Shown here: positions 1 to 8,204 of the stretch, piece by piece
How positions within the stretch are numbered: the stretch's first letter is position 1
Layout of the letters: each line of letters opens with the position of its first letter
NCBI RefSeq assembly: GCF_000506985.1
Contig: NZ_KI650979.1
Coordinates: 1,364,710 to 1,428,709, forward strand
Direction: 5' to 3'
DNA from: Advenella kashmirensis W13003
Lineage (GTDB): Bacteria; Pseudomonadota; Gammaproteobacteria; Burkholderiales; Burkholderiaceae_B
Length of the DNA stretch: 64,000 bases
Made by a program: the position numbers and the translations under genes
The notes under the pieces: generated by a model
Databases searched by the model: none
Seen by the model: the letters and a program-made list of their open reading frames with translations, nothing else
Told to the model about the DNA's origin: nothing

Positions 1-1066
1 TCGCGTCCAGTGAGTTGGTCAGCACACGCAGTTTGATGCCGTTTTTGGCCATTTTGGTAAACACATCTACGCCCGCCGCCGTCGGTACGAAATATGGGGA
101 GATAAGATCGACCGTGTGGGTGGGGCGCCCTAGCATCTCGCCCAGCTGGTGAATCAGCAGTCCATTCGAAGCCGCTTTGCCCAGACCCTTGGCCGGATCG
201 TCGCTGACCATTCGCGTGTCAGCCCATTCGACGGCCAGCTCCCCTTTCAGCAACTGGGGAATGAAAGCGGAAGTCCGGATCGCCTGGGTATACTCGGCAG
301 CGGCCGCAGATTGTGCCAGGGTTTGCGCAGTCGCCTGTATCTGCTGCATATCGCTTGCATTGACTTTTGGCAGAATCAGATCAACCGGATAAGACGACCC
401 GCTTTGCCAGTAGCGATCGAAATCGCTGGACACATCGCCCACAACCTTGCCAACCGCCAGCACATCGAGATCGGCAAACTGCACCGCCTCGCCCGCGCCG
501 AAATATTCGTCGCCGATATTACGCCCGCCTACAATGGTCGCCTGATTATCGGCCGTAAATGATTTGTTGTGCATGCGACGATTGGCGCGCATAAAGTCGG
601 TCACAAAGCCAACCGACTTGGGCCAGCGAACAATAAACGGATTGAACAGGCGTATCTCAATGTTCGGATGGCTGTCCAGCGCGGCCAGTGTCTTGTCCAG
701 GCCATTGGTACCATTATCGTCCAGAAGCAGGCGGACACGCACACCCCTGTTTGCGGCGGCCCTGAGTTCGTCAAGGAGCAGGGTGCCGGTGATATCTCCA
801 TGCCAAATATAATATTGCACGTCCAGCGATTTTTGTGCAGCGCGCGCCAGTAGCATACGGGCCGCGAAAGCGTCATGGGCGTCTGCCAGTGCAGTAATAC
901 CGCTTTTTCCAGGATGCGCCTGAACCCGGGGCGCGATGGCACGGCCCAGAGCCGTGGTTTCGGATTCTGTGATGCCCAGCGCCCTGCTGTTTGTTCTGTT
1001 GTCCAGTGCAGGCAGCGAGCAGCCTGCCAGCAGGGCGCTCACCAGGCAAAGAACAGCAAGCCTCAT
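1..1066 (-). CDS. Phospholipase D-family lipoprotein (ClsC/YmdC-like), 3' end cut by window edge
   Basis: The reading frame is open from the ATG at 1066 to the window edge (about 355 codons) with no stop seen, so the C-terminal part is missing. The N-terminus is a lipoprotein signal with a lipobox LLAGC, so the Cys at about residue 16 would be lipidated. A PLD segment LDVQYYIWHGD near residue 80 is followed by a first HKD motif (HNKSFTADNQ...GGRNIGDEYF). This is typical of YmdC/ClsC-type cardiolipin synthases and related PLD proteins, which transfer phosphatidyl groups at the membrane. The second HKD motif is expected beyond the window. The 222-bp gap to the next minus-strand gene suggests its own promoter. 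The family call is firm. The exact reaction (cardiolipin synthase or other phosphodiesterase) is inferred. Confidence 0.8.
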   Translation of the reverse strand, partial: MRLAVLCLVSALLAGCSLPALDNRTNSRALGITESETTALGRAIAPRVQAHPGKSGITALADAHDAFAARMLLARAAQKSLDVQYYIWHGDITGTLLLDELRAAANRGVRVRLLLDDNGTNGLDKTLAALDSHPNIEIRLFNPFIVRWPKSVGFVTDFMRANRRMHNKSFTADNQATIVGGRNIGDEYFGAGEAVQFADLDVLAVGKVVGDVSSDFDRYWQSGSSYPVDLILPKVNASDMQQIQATAQTLAQSAAAAEYTQAIRTSAFIPQLLKGELAVEWADTRMVSDDPAKGLGKAASNGLLIHQLGEMLGRPTHTVDLISPYFVPTAAGVDVFTKMAKNGIKLRVLTNSLDA

Positions 1067-1236
1067 CAGTAATAAGGCATCGATTCTGAGGCTTAGGGTA
1101 GAGAAGGACATGGAACGGCTCGGACGGGATGGCATGCGAATGACCGATTGTGCCTGATCCGAGCCCGCGTGCACAAGTCATCTGGCGTATTGCTTCCATA
1201 TAAGACGTGCCGGTTCGCGTGGTAGGGACGCCTTGG

Positions 1237-1272
1237 CTCCAATGCCGGTTAAAATATTGGCCTGCATTGGAG
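1237..1272. terminator. Strong inverted repeat downstream of the DsbA-like gene, possible terminator
   Basis: The arms CTCCAATGC (1237-1245) and GCATTGGAG (1264-1272) are perfectly complementary with an 18-base loop. The hairpin lies 17 bp past the stop of the minus-strand isomerase gene and before the PLD gene. There is no clear T-run, so it could be a factor-dependent terminator, an mRNA-stabilising hairpin or an operator. Confidence 0.4.
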
Positions 1273-1288
1273 TGACCGATTGACCGTC

Positions 1289-1906
1289 TCAGGCGGACAC
1301 GGTATCGGCAGGCACCTTAGAGAGCACGTCGTCGACAAAGTCCATTCTGTCCTTGCCCCAGAACATTTCATTGTTGGCAATAATCATGGGTACACCGAAG
1401 ACCTCGCGCTCAATGCCCCTGTCGGTACTGGCGGCCAGTTCTGCCGCGATTTCATCGCTTGCGCTCAAGCGCTCGAACTCGTCAGGATCCACACCCAGCT
1501 CGGCGGCAATCGGCCGCAGACCGGCGTATTCTGCAATGGTGGCGTCTCCCTGTTCCCAGTAGCGGTCCATTACCCTCTCGACGAACTCAAGCTCTTTGCC
1601 GTAGCGTCTCATGGCCAGAGAGCCACGCAGTACACGGCTTGACTTGATCGGAAACTGGCGCGGAATCTGAAAGGGCAGGTTGTATTTTTTTGCCCAGCGC
1701 ATCAGGTCCTGCTTGCGATTCCTGAGCTTGGCTTTGGGCTCTTTCATCAACTCATAATTATTAGTGCGAAATACATAGCCCAGATTGAACGGATGCAGGA
1801 TCAGCTCGCAGTCATGGCGCGCCAGGATCGGTTTAATCAGTTTCAGGGCAAAGTAGGTGTTGGTGCTGCCGACATCCCAATACATTTCAATTTTCTGTTT
1901 AGACAT
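1289..1906 (-). CDS. DsbA/GST-kappa-fold 2-hydroxychromene-2-carboxylate isomerase-like protein
   Basis: This 205-residue protein has the thioredoxin/GST-kappa fold signature of the 2-hydroxychromene-2-carboxylate isomerase (NahD) family. An N-terminal strand MYWDVGSTNTYFA is followed by a helical insert and by a C-terminal FGVPMIIANNEMFWGKDRMDFVDDVL block, which forms the GSH-binding cis-Pro region. The active-site position has no CxxC, so it should act as a glutathione-dependent isomerase rather than an oxidoreductase. GGAG lies 8 bp before the ATG. It follows the Bug-protein gene by 25 bp and so ends an operon with a GST and a CoA-transferase, suggesting aromatic or organic-acid catabolism. 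The actual substrate is unknown. Confidence 0.8.
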   Translation of the reverse strand: MSKQKIEMYWDVGSTNTYFALKLIKPILARHDCELILHPFNLGYVFRTNNYELMKEPKAKLRNRKQDLMRWAKKYNLPFQIPRQFPIKSSRVLRGSLAMRRYGKELEFVERVMDRYWEQGDATIAEYAGLRPIAAELGVDPDEFERLSASDEIAAELAASTDRGIEREVFGVPMIIANNEMFWGKDRMDFVDDVLSKVPADTVSA

Positions 1907-1931
1907 GTTTATTACTCCGACAATAAAATAG

Positions 1932-2897
1932 TTACTTCAAATAGGCAGATGATTGTTCTATCAATGGCGCCCACAAGCTGATCTGGCTGTGCAAGTGCTG
2001 TTTCAGGCTGGCCGGGGTGGCTCGTGCCGGATCCACCGGCACGGCGCCCAGTTTGCTCATACTGGTTTTGAATTCCTGGTCCGACAATGCTGCCTGAAGC
2101 GCCTGGCTCAGGCGATTCACTACCGGTACGGGCGTTCCCTTGGGTGCATAAATGGCATGCCACACGCTGATCTCGAAATTGTTCAATCCCTGTTCGCTTA
2201 ACGTGGGCAGGTCAGGCAGGCTAGCCAGCCTGTTACGGCTCGTGGAGCCATAGGTCTGGACCCGATGTGCCTGGATGGGCGACAGCGTTGTGGTGATCTG
2301 GTCGCACAAAAGGTCCACTTGCCCGCCTTGCAGGTCGGTCAATGCCGGGGCGGCACCCTTGTAGGGAACCATGGTCATGTCCAGTTTGAGGGTCGACATG
2401 AGCATCAGCGCACACAAATGGGAGGCGGTGCCGATGCCGGCGTTACTAATGTTGATGGACTTGCGATGCGTCTGCAGATAAGTGCGCAGGCTGTCAAAAT
2501 CCCCGGCCGGCAATGCTTTTTTTCCGATCAGTGTCATCGGAACGTCGGCGACTTCACCCACATACGCAAAATCCTTTTGTGGATCAAATTGCAGTTGTGG
2601 ATTCAGCGATTTCACGGTGGACATGCCGATGTTGTGGATAAGGAGGGTGTAGCCGTCCGGGGCAGAGCGCGTCAGGTTTTCAATCCCGACAATGCCGCCG
2701 GCACTGGGACGGTTTTCTACCACGATCGTCTGCTTCAGATCTTTTTCCATGGCCCTGGCCAGATGCCGGGCGACGACATCCGTGGGACCGCCTGCCGAGA
2801 ATGGCACAATCAGCTTGACTGCATGATCGGGATAGCTGCCGGCCATGGCCGCTTGGGTCGAGAGCAGCAGTGTTGCTGCCATAATATGTTTGAACAT
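1932..2897 (-). CDS. Bug-family tripartite tricarboxylate transporter substrate-binding protein
   Basis: This 321-residue periplasmic binding protein of the Bug/TctC family has a signal peptide ending AAMA, then YPDHAVKLIVPFSAGG and the family hallmark GGPTDVVAR. The block NRPSAGGIVG and a C-terminal PDLPTLSEQG motif are also typical. The start chosen is the ATG at 2897 because GGAGGAG sits 6-7 bp before it. An in-frame ATG 15 bp upstream overlaps that Shine-Dalgarno and is unlikely. No TctA/TctB membrane genes lie nearby, which is usual for orphan Bug proteins in Alcaligenaceae. The neighbouring CoA-transferase suggests an organic-acid ligand, but this is inference. Confidence 0.9.
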   Translation of the reverse strand: MFKHIMAATLLLSTQAAMAGSYPDHAVKLIVPFSAGGPTDVVARHLARAMEKDLKQTIVVENRPSAGGIVGIENLTRSAPDGYTLLIHNIGMSTVKSLNPQLQFDPQKDFAYVGEVADVPMTLIGKKALPAGDFDSLRTYLQTHRKSINISNAGIGTASHLCALMLMSTLKLDMTMVPYKGAAPALTDLQGGQVDLLCDQITTTLSPIQAHRVQTYGSTSRNRLASLPDLPTLSEQGLNNFEISVWHAIYAPKGTPVPVVNRLSQALQAALSDQEFKTSMSKLGAVPVDPARATPASLKQHLHSQISLWAPLIEQSSAYLK

Positions 2898-2920
2898 GGG
2901 TGTCTCCTCCATGAATGGTT

Positions 2921-4183
2921 TCAGGTTTCTGTCGTTTCCTTGATACTGCGCGGGGCTGTTTTGTCTTTGATCAGCACGCCCTCGTCGTATAGTTGTTCTA
3001 TGTTTTCGTCCGGCATCGCCAGGATGTCCCGTAAAACACTTTCGTTGTGTTCGCCCAGCAAACCGGCCTGGAGTTTTTTTTCTGGTTTCCAGCTGGAAAA
3101 TGTCACAGGCAGGCCCGGAATATCGAAAGAGCCAAGCCCCGCATCGTGCACCTGTCTAACGGTGTTGCGCTGTTTCAAGTGAGGATGTGCCATGGCTTCA
3201 TTCAGGGTCAGCACCGGGGCGCAGGGTATGCGATGCTTTTCCAGCGCCGCCAGGGCGTCGTCGCGGTTGTCGAACCCGCCCAGCCAGCCTTCAAGTGTGT
3301 TTTTCAGATCTTCGTTGTGGTCGCGTCGCAATGCGGCGGTCGCGTACCGTGGGTCATCCAGCAATTCGGGTGCGTCCAGCGCCTGTACGAAGGCTTTCCA
3401 CTGATGCGGTAATATGGCAAGCGCAATGTAACTGCCATCGGCACACTTGAAGACGCCGGTAGGTCCGCCATCAGGATGCTGAGAGCCGGTGCGACGCGGC
3501 GTATAGTTCTTGCGCAGCGATACCCTGGGAATGGCCACTTCATGCATTTGAAAGTAAGTATCCAGTAGCGTTGCCTCCACATATTGCCCCTGTCCGGTCC
3601 GCTCCCGGTGCAACAGCGCATAGCCGATGGCCATCGCCGCCGAAATACCGGTGGCCGTGTCTCCCATTGCCATGGTGATCAAGGCGGGGTCGCCGTCGGG
3701 ATCGCCAATCAAATCGGTAATGCCGGCGTACGCCTGGGCAATATAGTCGTAGCCGGGCTTCTGGCTTAATGGACCGGTCTGCCCGGCCAGTGATATGGAG
3801 CACATGACCAGACGTGGATTGATTTTTTTAAGTTCTTCATATGACAGCCCTGCCCGTTCCATTACGCCTGGGCTGAAGTTCTCTACCAGCACATCGAAAT
3901 GAGGAATGAGCGCGCGCAGCAGGGCCAGGCCTTGTGGATTTTTCCAGTCAAGCGCCAGGCTGCGCTTGGAATGATTATGCTGGAAATAATATGTGCTTTG
4001 TGATGACCCTTTGTGTGCCGGATCGCGTGGTTTCAGACCACCGAAACGGGTCCGGTCGCCATAAGGGGCCAGTTCCAGCTTGATCACGTCAGCCCCCAGT
4101 TCCGCCATGATACGGCTGCATGTCGGTCCGGCAACGATCTGGGTCATATCAAGGACACGATAGCCCTGAAGCATTGATTTCAT
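2921..4183 (-). CDS. CaiB/BaiF (class III) CoA-transferase
   Basis: This 420-residue class III CoA-transferase has the N-terminal GYRVLDMTQIVAGPTCSRIMAELGADVIK typical of the family, a VENFSPGVMERAGL block, and MAMGDTATG carrying the aspartate expected to form the aspartyl-CoA anhydride. Such enzymes move CoA between acyl-CoA and a carboxylic acid in the cytoplasm. Its ATG overlaps the stop of the upstream GST gene (ATGA at 4183-4180), so translation is probably coupled, and the Bug gene follows after 23 bp. The acid is unknown. The operon context suggests activation of an imported carboxylate. Confidence 0.9.
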   Translation of the reverse strand: MKSMLQGYRVLDMTQIVAGPTCSRIMAELGADVIKLELAPYGDRTRFGGLKPRDPAHKGSSQSTYYFQHNHSKRSLALDWKNPQGLALLRALIPHFDVLVENFSPGVMERAGLSYEELKKINPRLVMCSISLAGQTGPLSQKPGYDYIAQAYAGITDLIGDPDGDPALITMAMGDTATGISAAMAIGYALLHRERTGQGQYVEATLLDTYFQMHEVAIPRVSLRKNYTPRRTGSQHPDGGPTGVFKCADGSYIALAILPHQWKAFVQALDAPELLDDPRYATAALRRDHNEDLKNTLEGWLGGFDNRDDALAALEKHRIPCAPVLTLNEAMAHPHLKQRNTVRQVHDAGLGSFDIPGLPVTFSSWKPEKKLQAGLLGEHNESVLRDILAMPDENIEQLYDEGVLIKDKTAPRSIKETTET

Positions 4184-4914
4184 GATTGTTCTCCTGAAGG
4201 CGCGGTGGTCTGTCCCTGTGCAAACTGCGCATCGCCGAACAGGTTATTCCACCGTTGGGCATCGGGTTTGGCGCCGCTTCTGTCGACTTTTTCCGCCAGG
4301 ACTGCCAGGCCCCGCTGGACAGCTGGACGCGCGCGGACCGCACTGAACCAGCGCTGCAGATTGGGCCATTGCTCGATATTCTGGCCTTGCCATTTATAGG
4401 GGCGCAGCCAGGGGTATGTGGCAATGTCGGCCAGCGAATAGGCGTCGCCGCCCAGGTATTCGCTTTGCGCGAGCCGTCGGTCAAGCACACCGTAGATGCG
4501 CCTGGCCTCATTCGTGTAGCGATCGATTGCATAGTCAATGGCCTGTGGCGCGTACTTCCTGAAATGATGCGCCTGTCCCAGCATGGGGCCGATTCCGCCC
4601 ATCTGAAACATGAGCCATTGCAGCACGCCATAGCGGGCATGCGGCTCTGCAGGATACAGATCGCTGGACGCCTTCTCTGCCAGATACATCATGATCGCGC
4701 CCGATTCGAACAGGGAAATGGGTTTATGATCGGGGCCATCGGTATCGATCAGGGCCGGAATTTTGTTGTTCGGACTGATCTGCAGAAATTCCGGGGTGAA
4801 CTGCTCACCCTTGCCGATATGGATCGGGATGACTTCATAGGGCAATGCAAGTTCTTCAAGCAGAATCGAGATCTTGTACGCGTTGGGCGTTGACCAGAAA
4901 AATAATTTAATCAT
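4180..4914 (-). CDS. Glutathione S-transferase family protein (YfcG/YghU-like)
   Basis: The 244-residue product has an N-terminal thioredoxin-fold domain (IKLFFWSTPNAYKISILLEE, then SPNNKIPALID and LFESGAIMMYLAEK) and a C-terminal all-helical domain (RYTNEARRIYGVLDRRLAQ...SLADIATYPW). The Asn in STPNAYK is typical of Nu-class (YfcG/YghU) bacterial GSTs, which often act as disulfide-bond reductases. The ATG at 4914 starts the conserved domain directly, and an in-frame extension to 5055 would carry unrelated sequence into the LysR control region. It is the first gene of the minus-strand operon running down to 1289. Confidence 0.85.
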   Translation of the reverse strand: MIKLFFWSTPNAYKISILLEELALPYEVIPIHIGKGEQFTPEFLQISPNNKIPALIDTDGPDHKPISLFESGAIMMYLAEKASSDLYPAEPHARYGVLQWLMFQMGGIGPMLGQAHHFRKYAPQAIDYAIDRYTNEARRIYGVLDRRLAQSEYLGGDAYSLADIATYPWLRPYKWQGQNIEQWPNLQRWFSAVRARPAVQRGLAVLAEKVDRSGAKPDAQRWNNLFGDAQFAQGQTTAPSGEQS

Positions 4915-4997
4915 GTTTGTGATAAACCGGAAGCGGGTGTGAGAGTCGGTTTTTATAATAGACGCGCAAAATCGTTTCGGATAATATGTCATTGAGA

Positions 4998-5013
4998 TTG
5001 CGGTATATCGCAA
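4998..5013. promoter_or_regulatory. LysR-type operator in the GST/LysR divergent region
   Basis: TTGCGGTATATCGCAA is a near-perfect dyad with T-N11-A spacing in its core. It lies 42 bp before the LysR start and 84 bp before the GST start, the usual place for a LysR recognition site that serves autoregulation and divergent activation. Confidence 0.55.
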
Positions 5014-5054
5014 ACCTATAACACGCCAGCACCGCTGCATATATTCGGACCGCA

Positions 5055-6050
5055 ATGGAACTCAGGCAACTCAGGTATTTCATACGTATTGTGGAATTGG
5101 GCAGCGTCTCGCGCGCGGCAAAAGATCTCTACATTGCACAACCCGCGCTGAGTGCGCAGATTTCCAAGCTGGAAGATGAGCTTGGCGTCAAGGTGCTGTC
5201 ACGAAGCGTTCGGGGGGTGACCATGACCCAGGCAGGTGAATCCCTTTATCTGCATTCCCAGGCAGTCCTGCGTCAGATTGAGAGATTGCGCCATGACGTT
5301 GTCAATGTCGGATCCCGTCCTGCAGGACCCGTATCGATAGGCGTGCCCACCAGTGCGGCAAACGTGCTGGCCGGCCCGTTGATCAGTGCTGTTCAGGATC
5401 GTTATCCGGATATTCAACTGAGAATTGTGGAAAGCCTGAGCGGGCATTTGCAGGAGCTGGTCACCAACGGGCGTATCGAGATGAGCCTGCTGTTTGAAGC
5501 CACAGGCGATCCGCTCACGGCCTCAGACGATACGGCGCAACCCGCCCATTTGCACTGGACACCGCTGCTGGACGAAGAATTGTTTCTGCTCTCCAGACGT
5601 GAAGAGGGTGCGGGGCAGGATACACCCGCCAGTCTTCAGGAGGTGTCTTCGTTGCGGCTGGTGCTGCCGGGCAAGGCCAATATCACCCGTCAGTTGATCG
5701 ATGAGGCATTCAGTGCGCAGGGATGTAAACTGAATATCGTTGCCGAGATCGATTCACTCTCCACGATTCAATCCATTGTAGAGAGCGGACACGCCAGTAC
5801 GATCCTTTCCAGGGCGGCCATGGTCCGCAACGATGACCACAGCCGCGTCAGCGCCCGGACCATAGAACGTGTGGGCCTGAAGCGCAGGCTATCGCTTTGC
5901 ACCTCGGATATCGTCGGTTACGGGACCGCGGCCGAGAGCGTTGCGGCCATGATTCCTGAACTGGTCAACGCATGCGTGCTGAACGGCCTCTGGTCCGGTA
6001 CGCTGGCCATTGCGTCTTCGCCAGACGACTCGACGTCGGGCCGGCCATAG
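5055..6050 (+). CDS. LysR-family transcriptional regulator
   Basis: This 331-residue protein begins with a LysR winged helix (MELRQLRYFIRIVELGSVSRAAKDLYIAQPALSAQISKLEDELG, residues 1-45), followed by an effector domain starting near PVSIGVPTSAANVLA at residue 95. The QPALSAQI recognition helix resembles the Nac/Cbl-like group. It is divergent from the GST/CoA-transferase/Bug operon and precedes a second CoA-transferase, so it probably controls one or both. The effector is unknown. The C-terminus is about 20 residues longer than usual. There is no clear Shine-Dalgarno, but the HTH begins at this ATG. Confidence 0.9.
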   Translation: MELRQLRYFIRIVELGSVSRAAKDLYIAQPALSAQISKLEDELGVKVLSRSVRGVTMTQAGESLYLHSQAVLRQIERLRHDVVNVGSRPAGPVSIGVPTSAANVLAGPLISAVQDRYPDIQLRIVESLSGHLQELVTNGRIEMSLLFEATGDPLTASDDTAQPAHLHWTPLLDEELFLLSRREEGAGQDTPASLQEVSSLRLVLPGKANITRQLIDEAFSAQGCKLNIVAEIDSLSTIQSIVESGHASTILSRAAMVRNDDHSRVSARTIERVGLKRRLSLCTSDIVGYGTAAESVAAMIPELVNACVLNGLWSGTLAIASSPDDSTSGRP

Positions 6051-6138
6051 CATTTATATATAACCCCAGCGCAAAGTCATATTATTTGGGTGCTGCTGTC
6101 ACTGCGTAGAATAGCTTCGTTAATAGTGGAGACGATTC

Positions 6139-7371
6139 ATGCAGAAGATACTATCCGAAACCGTTGTGCTTGATTTGACCCGTTTTTTTTCCGGCCCTCA
6201 GGCAACGCTTCTGCTTGCCGGCCTCGGGGCTGAAGTGATCAAGATCGACGACCCCAAAACCGGAGACCCGACTGCGTCTTCTCCACCTTATGCGGGCCCC
6301 CAGGGCATTTCGTTTTCCCGCCAGACACAGGCGGATATGGGTATTGCCTATCTGAAGCGGGCCAGGGGAAAGAAATCGGTCACGCTGGATCTGAAATCGC
6401 CGGAGGGCAAACGGGTTTTCATGAAAATGGTCGAGCGGGCCGATGTGGTTATCGATAATTTCAGCGTGGGCGTCGCGCAACGATTGGGAACCGATTACGA
6501 GAGCCTGCAGGCCGTTAACCCGAATATCATTTACTGTTCGCTGACCGGTTATGGCGCCACCGGTCAGGATCGCAATCTGAAGGCATATGATTTGATGGTT
6601 CAGGCAGGTGTCGGCCTGATGAGTCTGACGGGCCATCCTGATTCGACGCCGGTAAAGGCCGGCTCGCCCTTGTCCGACGCCATTTCGGGCGTGTTCGCCG
6701 CCAGTGGCATTATCGCCGCCTTGCTGCATCGGCACCGAACGGGGCAGGGGCAGTCCATTGATGTCTCGATGGCCGACTGCCTGTTTGCGCTGATGTTCGA
6801 TGAACCTGTTGATTGCTATAGCGAACTGGGGCTTGAGCACCGGCAAGGCAATCGCATCATGCGATTTTCTCCCTTCAATTCCTATCGTGCGAAAGACGGC
6901 TACATCGCTTTGGGCGCGGCGAGCAACGCGGAGTGGACAACGTTGCTGAAAGCCATGGAGCGCGAGGATCTGCTGGGCGACGCCAATATGATGGACCTTG
7001 GCTGGCGTATTGCCCATAACGACGAAGTTGATCGAATCGTGTCTGCATGGACACAGACGCGAACCAAGGGCGAGATACTTGAATTGCTTAATGCGCTGAA
7101 AATACCGAACAGTCCGGTTCGGACTGTGGCCGAAGTGATGTCATGGCAGCAATTGCATGAGCGAGATATGGTCCAGCCATTGTGGAATCCGCTGGCCCAG
7201 GCGCATGTGTCCGCGCGCGGGCCGGGTTTTCCGATCAAGTTCAGCCATACGAAAGCCGTCTACGATATGCCGGCACCCCGGCCCGGGGAACACAGTCGTG
7301 ATATTCTCAAGCGGCTGGGCGGGCTTTCTGACCAGGAGTTCGACCGGCTGGTTTCGGCTGGCATCGCGTGA
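6139..7371 (+). CDS. CaiB/BaiF CoA-transferase
   Basis: This 410-residue class III CoA-transferase has VVLDLTRFFSGPQATLLLAGLGAEVIKI at the N-terminus, VVIDNFSVGVAQRLG at about residues 110-125, and QGQSIDVSMADCLFALM past mid-chain. The ATG at 6139 is preceded by GGAG with a 7-bp spacer. It lies 88 bp after the LysR gene in the same direction. It is distinct from the CoA-transferase at 2921-4183, having only family-level similarity in the segments compared. The next gene downstream carries a PicR-type operator, so this gene is probably the last of the preceding unit. The substrate is not evident. Confidence 0.9.
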   Translation: MQKILSETVVLDLTRFFSGPQATLLLAGLGAEVIKIDDPKTGDPTASSPPYAGPQGISFSRQTQADMGIAYLKRARGKKSVTLDLKSPEGKRVFMKMVERADVVIDNFSVGVAQRLGTDYESLQAVNPNIIYCSLTGYGATGQDRNLKAYDLMVQAGVGLMSLTGHPDSTPVKAGSPLSDAISGVFAASGIIAALLHRHRTGQGQSIDVSMADCLFALMFDEPVDCYSELGLEHRQGNRIMRFSPFNSYRAKDGYIALGAASNAEWTTLLKAMEREDLLGDANMMDLGWRIAHNDEVDRIVSAWTQTRTKGEILELLNALKIPNSPVRTVAEVMSWQQLHERDMVQPLWNPLAQAHVSARGPGFPIKFSHTKAVYDMPAPRPGEHSRDILKRLGGLSDQEFDRLVSAGIA

Positions 7372-7520
7372 CGCAAGGCATGGTGGTGTTCTCTTGGGAT
7401 CAGAACCGAGGGTTCAGGACAATGCACGTCGTCACCTTTTGGTTCGACTTTTAGCCGCTGGCCTCCGCGATCATTCATCGATGTAATGGTTACTACTGAT
7501 AGAGCGCAGAAAAATATATG

Positions 7521-7530
7521 CAGTATACTG
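7521..7530. promoter_or_regulatory. PicR-type palindromic operator before dctQM
   Basis: CAGTATACTG is a perfect 10-bp palindrome followed by ATTAAT, ending 61 bp before the dctQ start. A second partial copy, CAGTACCTG, lies at 7544-7552. Read on the minus strand the site is TCAG-TATA-CTGC, which fits the TCAG-N4-CTNN pattern I recall for A. faecalis PicR. TATACT inside the palindrome could be a -10 element, although no good -35 is seen here. Confidence 0.7.
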
Positions 7531-7591
7531 ATTAATATTCAATCAGTACCTGAGATTCCTGTTCACCCTTTTCAGCGGCCTCCCAATATCA

Positions 7592-8203
7592 ATGAATATT
7601 CTGTTCAGCCTTTCCAAAGCGATTGACGCCCTCCTGAACGCCATTGGGCGAGTCGTTATCTGGCTTACGCTCGTCGTGGTCCTCATCAGCGCCGGCAATG
7701 CGGTGATCCGTAAGGTCTTGCATGTCAGCTCCAATGGCTGGCTGGAGATCCAGTGGTATTTGTTTGGCGCCATCTTTCTGCTGGCTGCAGGCTATACGTT
7801 TCTGAAAAATGAACATGTGCGCGTCGACATTATTTCCCAAACGCTGAGCAAGCGCGCTCAGATCATGATTGAAATATTCGGCGTGCTTTTTTTCATGTTG
7901 CCTGCCTGTCTGTTGCTGCTTGATTTGTCCATACCGTTTTTCATTCAGTCGTTCGTGACAGCAGAGCAGTCCTCGAATGCAGGCGGCTTGATACGCTGGC
8001 CGGTGAAGCTGCTGATTCCCATCGGTTTTTTTCTCCTTGTGCTGGCGGCCATATCGCATCTGATCAAGTGCGTTGCCTATCTGGCGGGTAAGGGGCCCGA
8101 CCCTTTGGCGCCCGCTCACGGGAAAACCGCGGAACAGCTATTGGCAGAAGAGATCGCCCGCGAGGCACAACAGAAAGAAATAGAACAAAAGGCGGGTAAA
8201 TAG
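7592..8203 (+). CDS. dctQ: TRAP transporter small permease (DctQ)
   Basis: The 203-residue protein has four hydrophobic segments (about residues 22-42, 52-68, 90-112 and 140-162) typical of DctQ, plus a charged cytoplasmic C-terminal tail rich in Glu, Gln and Lys. DctQ binds DctM in the inner membrane to form a Na+-coupled tripartite importer for organic acids. It ends 1 bp before dctM. No Shine-Dalgarno is evident before the ATG. The PicR-type operator upstream and picC downstream indicate uptake of picolinate or a related pyridine carboxylate, with the binding protein encoded at 17633-18724. The ligand is inferred. Confidence 0.9.
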   Translation: MNILFSLSKAIDALLNAIGRVVIWLTLVVVLISAGNAVIRKVLHVSSNGWLEIQWYLFGAIFLLAAGYTFLKNEHVRVDIISQTLSKRAQIMIEIFGVLFFMLPACLLLLDLSIPFFIQSFVTAEQSSNAGGLIRWPVKLLIPIGFFLLVLAAISHLIKCVAYLAGKGPDPLAPAHGKTAEQLLAEEIAREAQQKEIEQKAGK

Positions 8204-8204
8204 C

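Noticed and set aside
2265-3182. Plus-strand open frame of 305 codons opposite the Bug and CoA-transferase genes
   Set aside because: It crosses two well-supported minus-strand genes and their gap, is Cys/His/Gln-rich, and shows no family signature.
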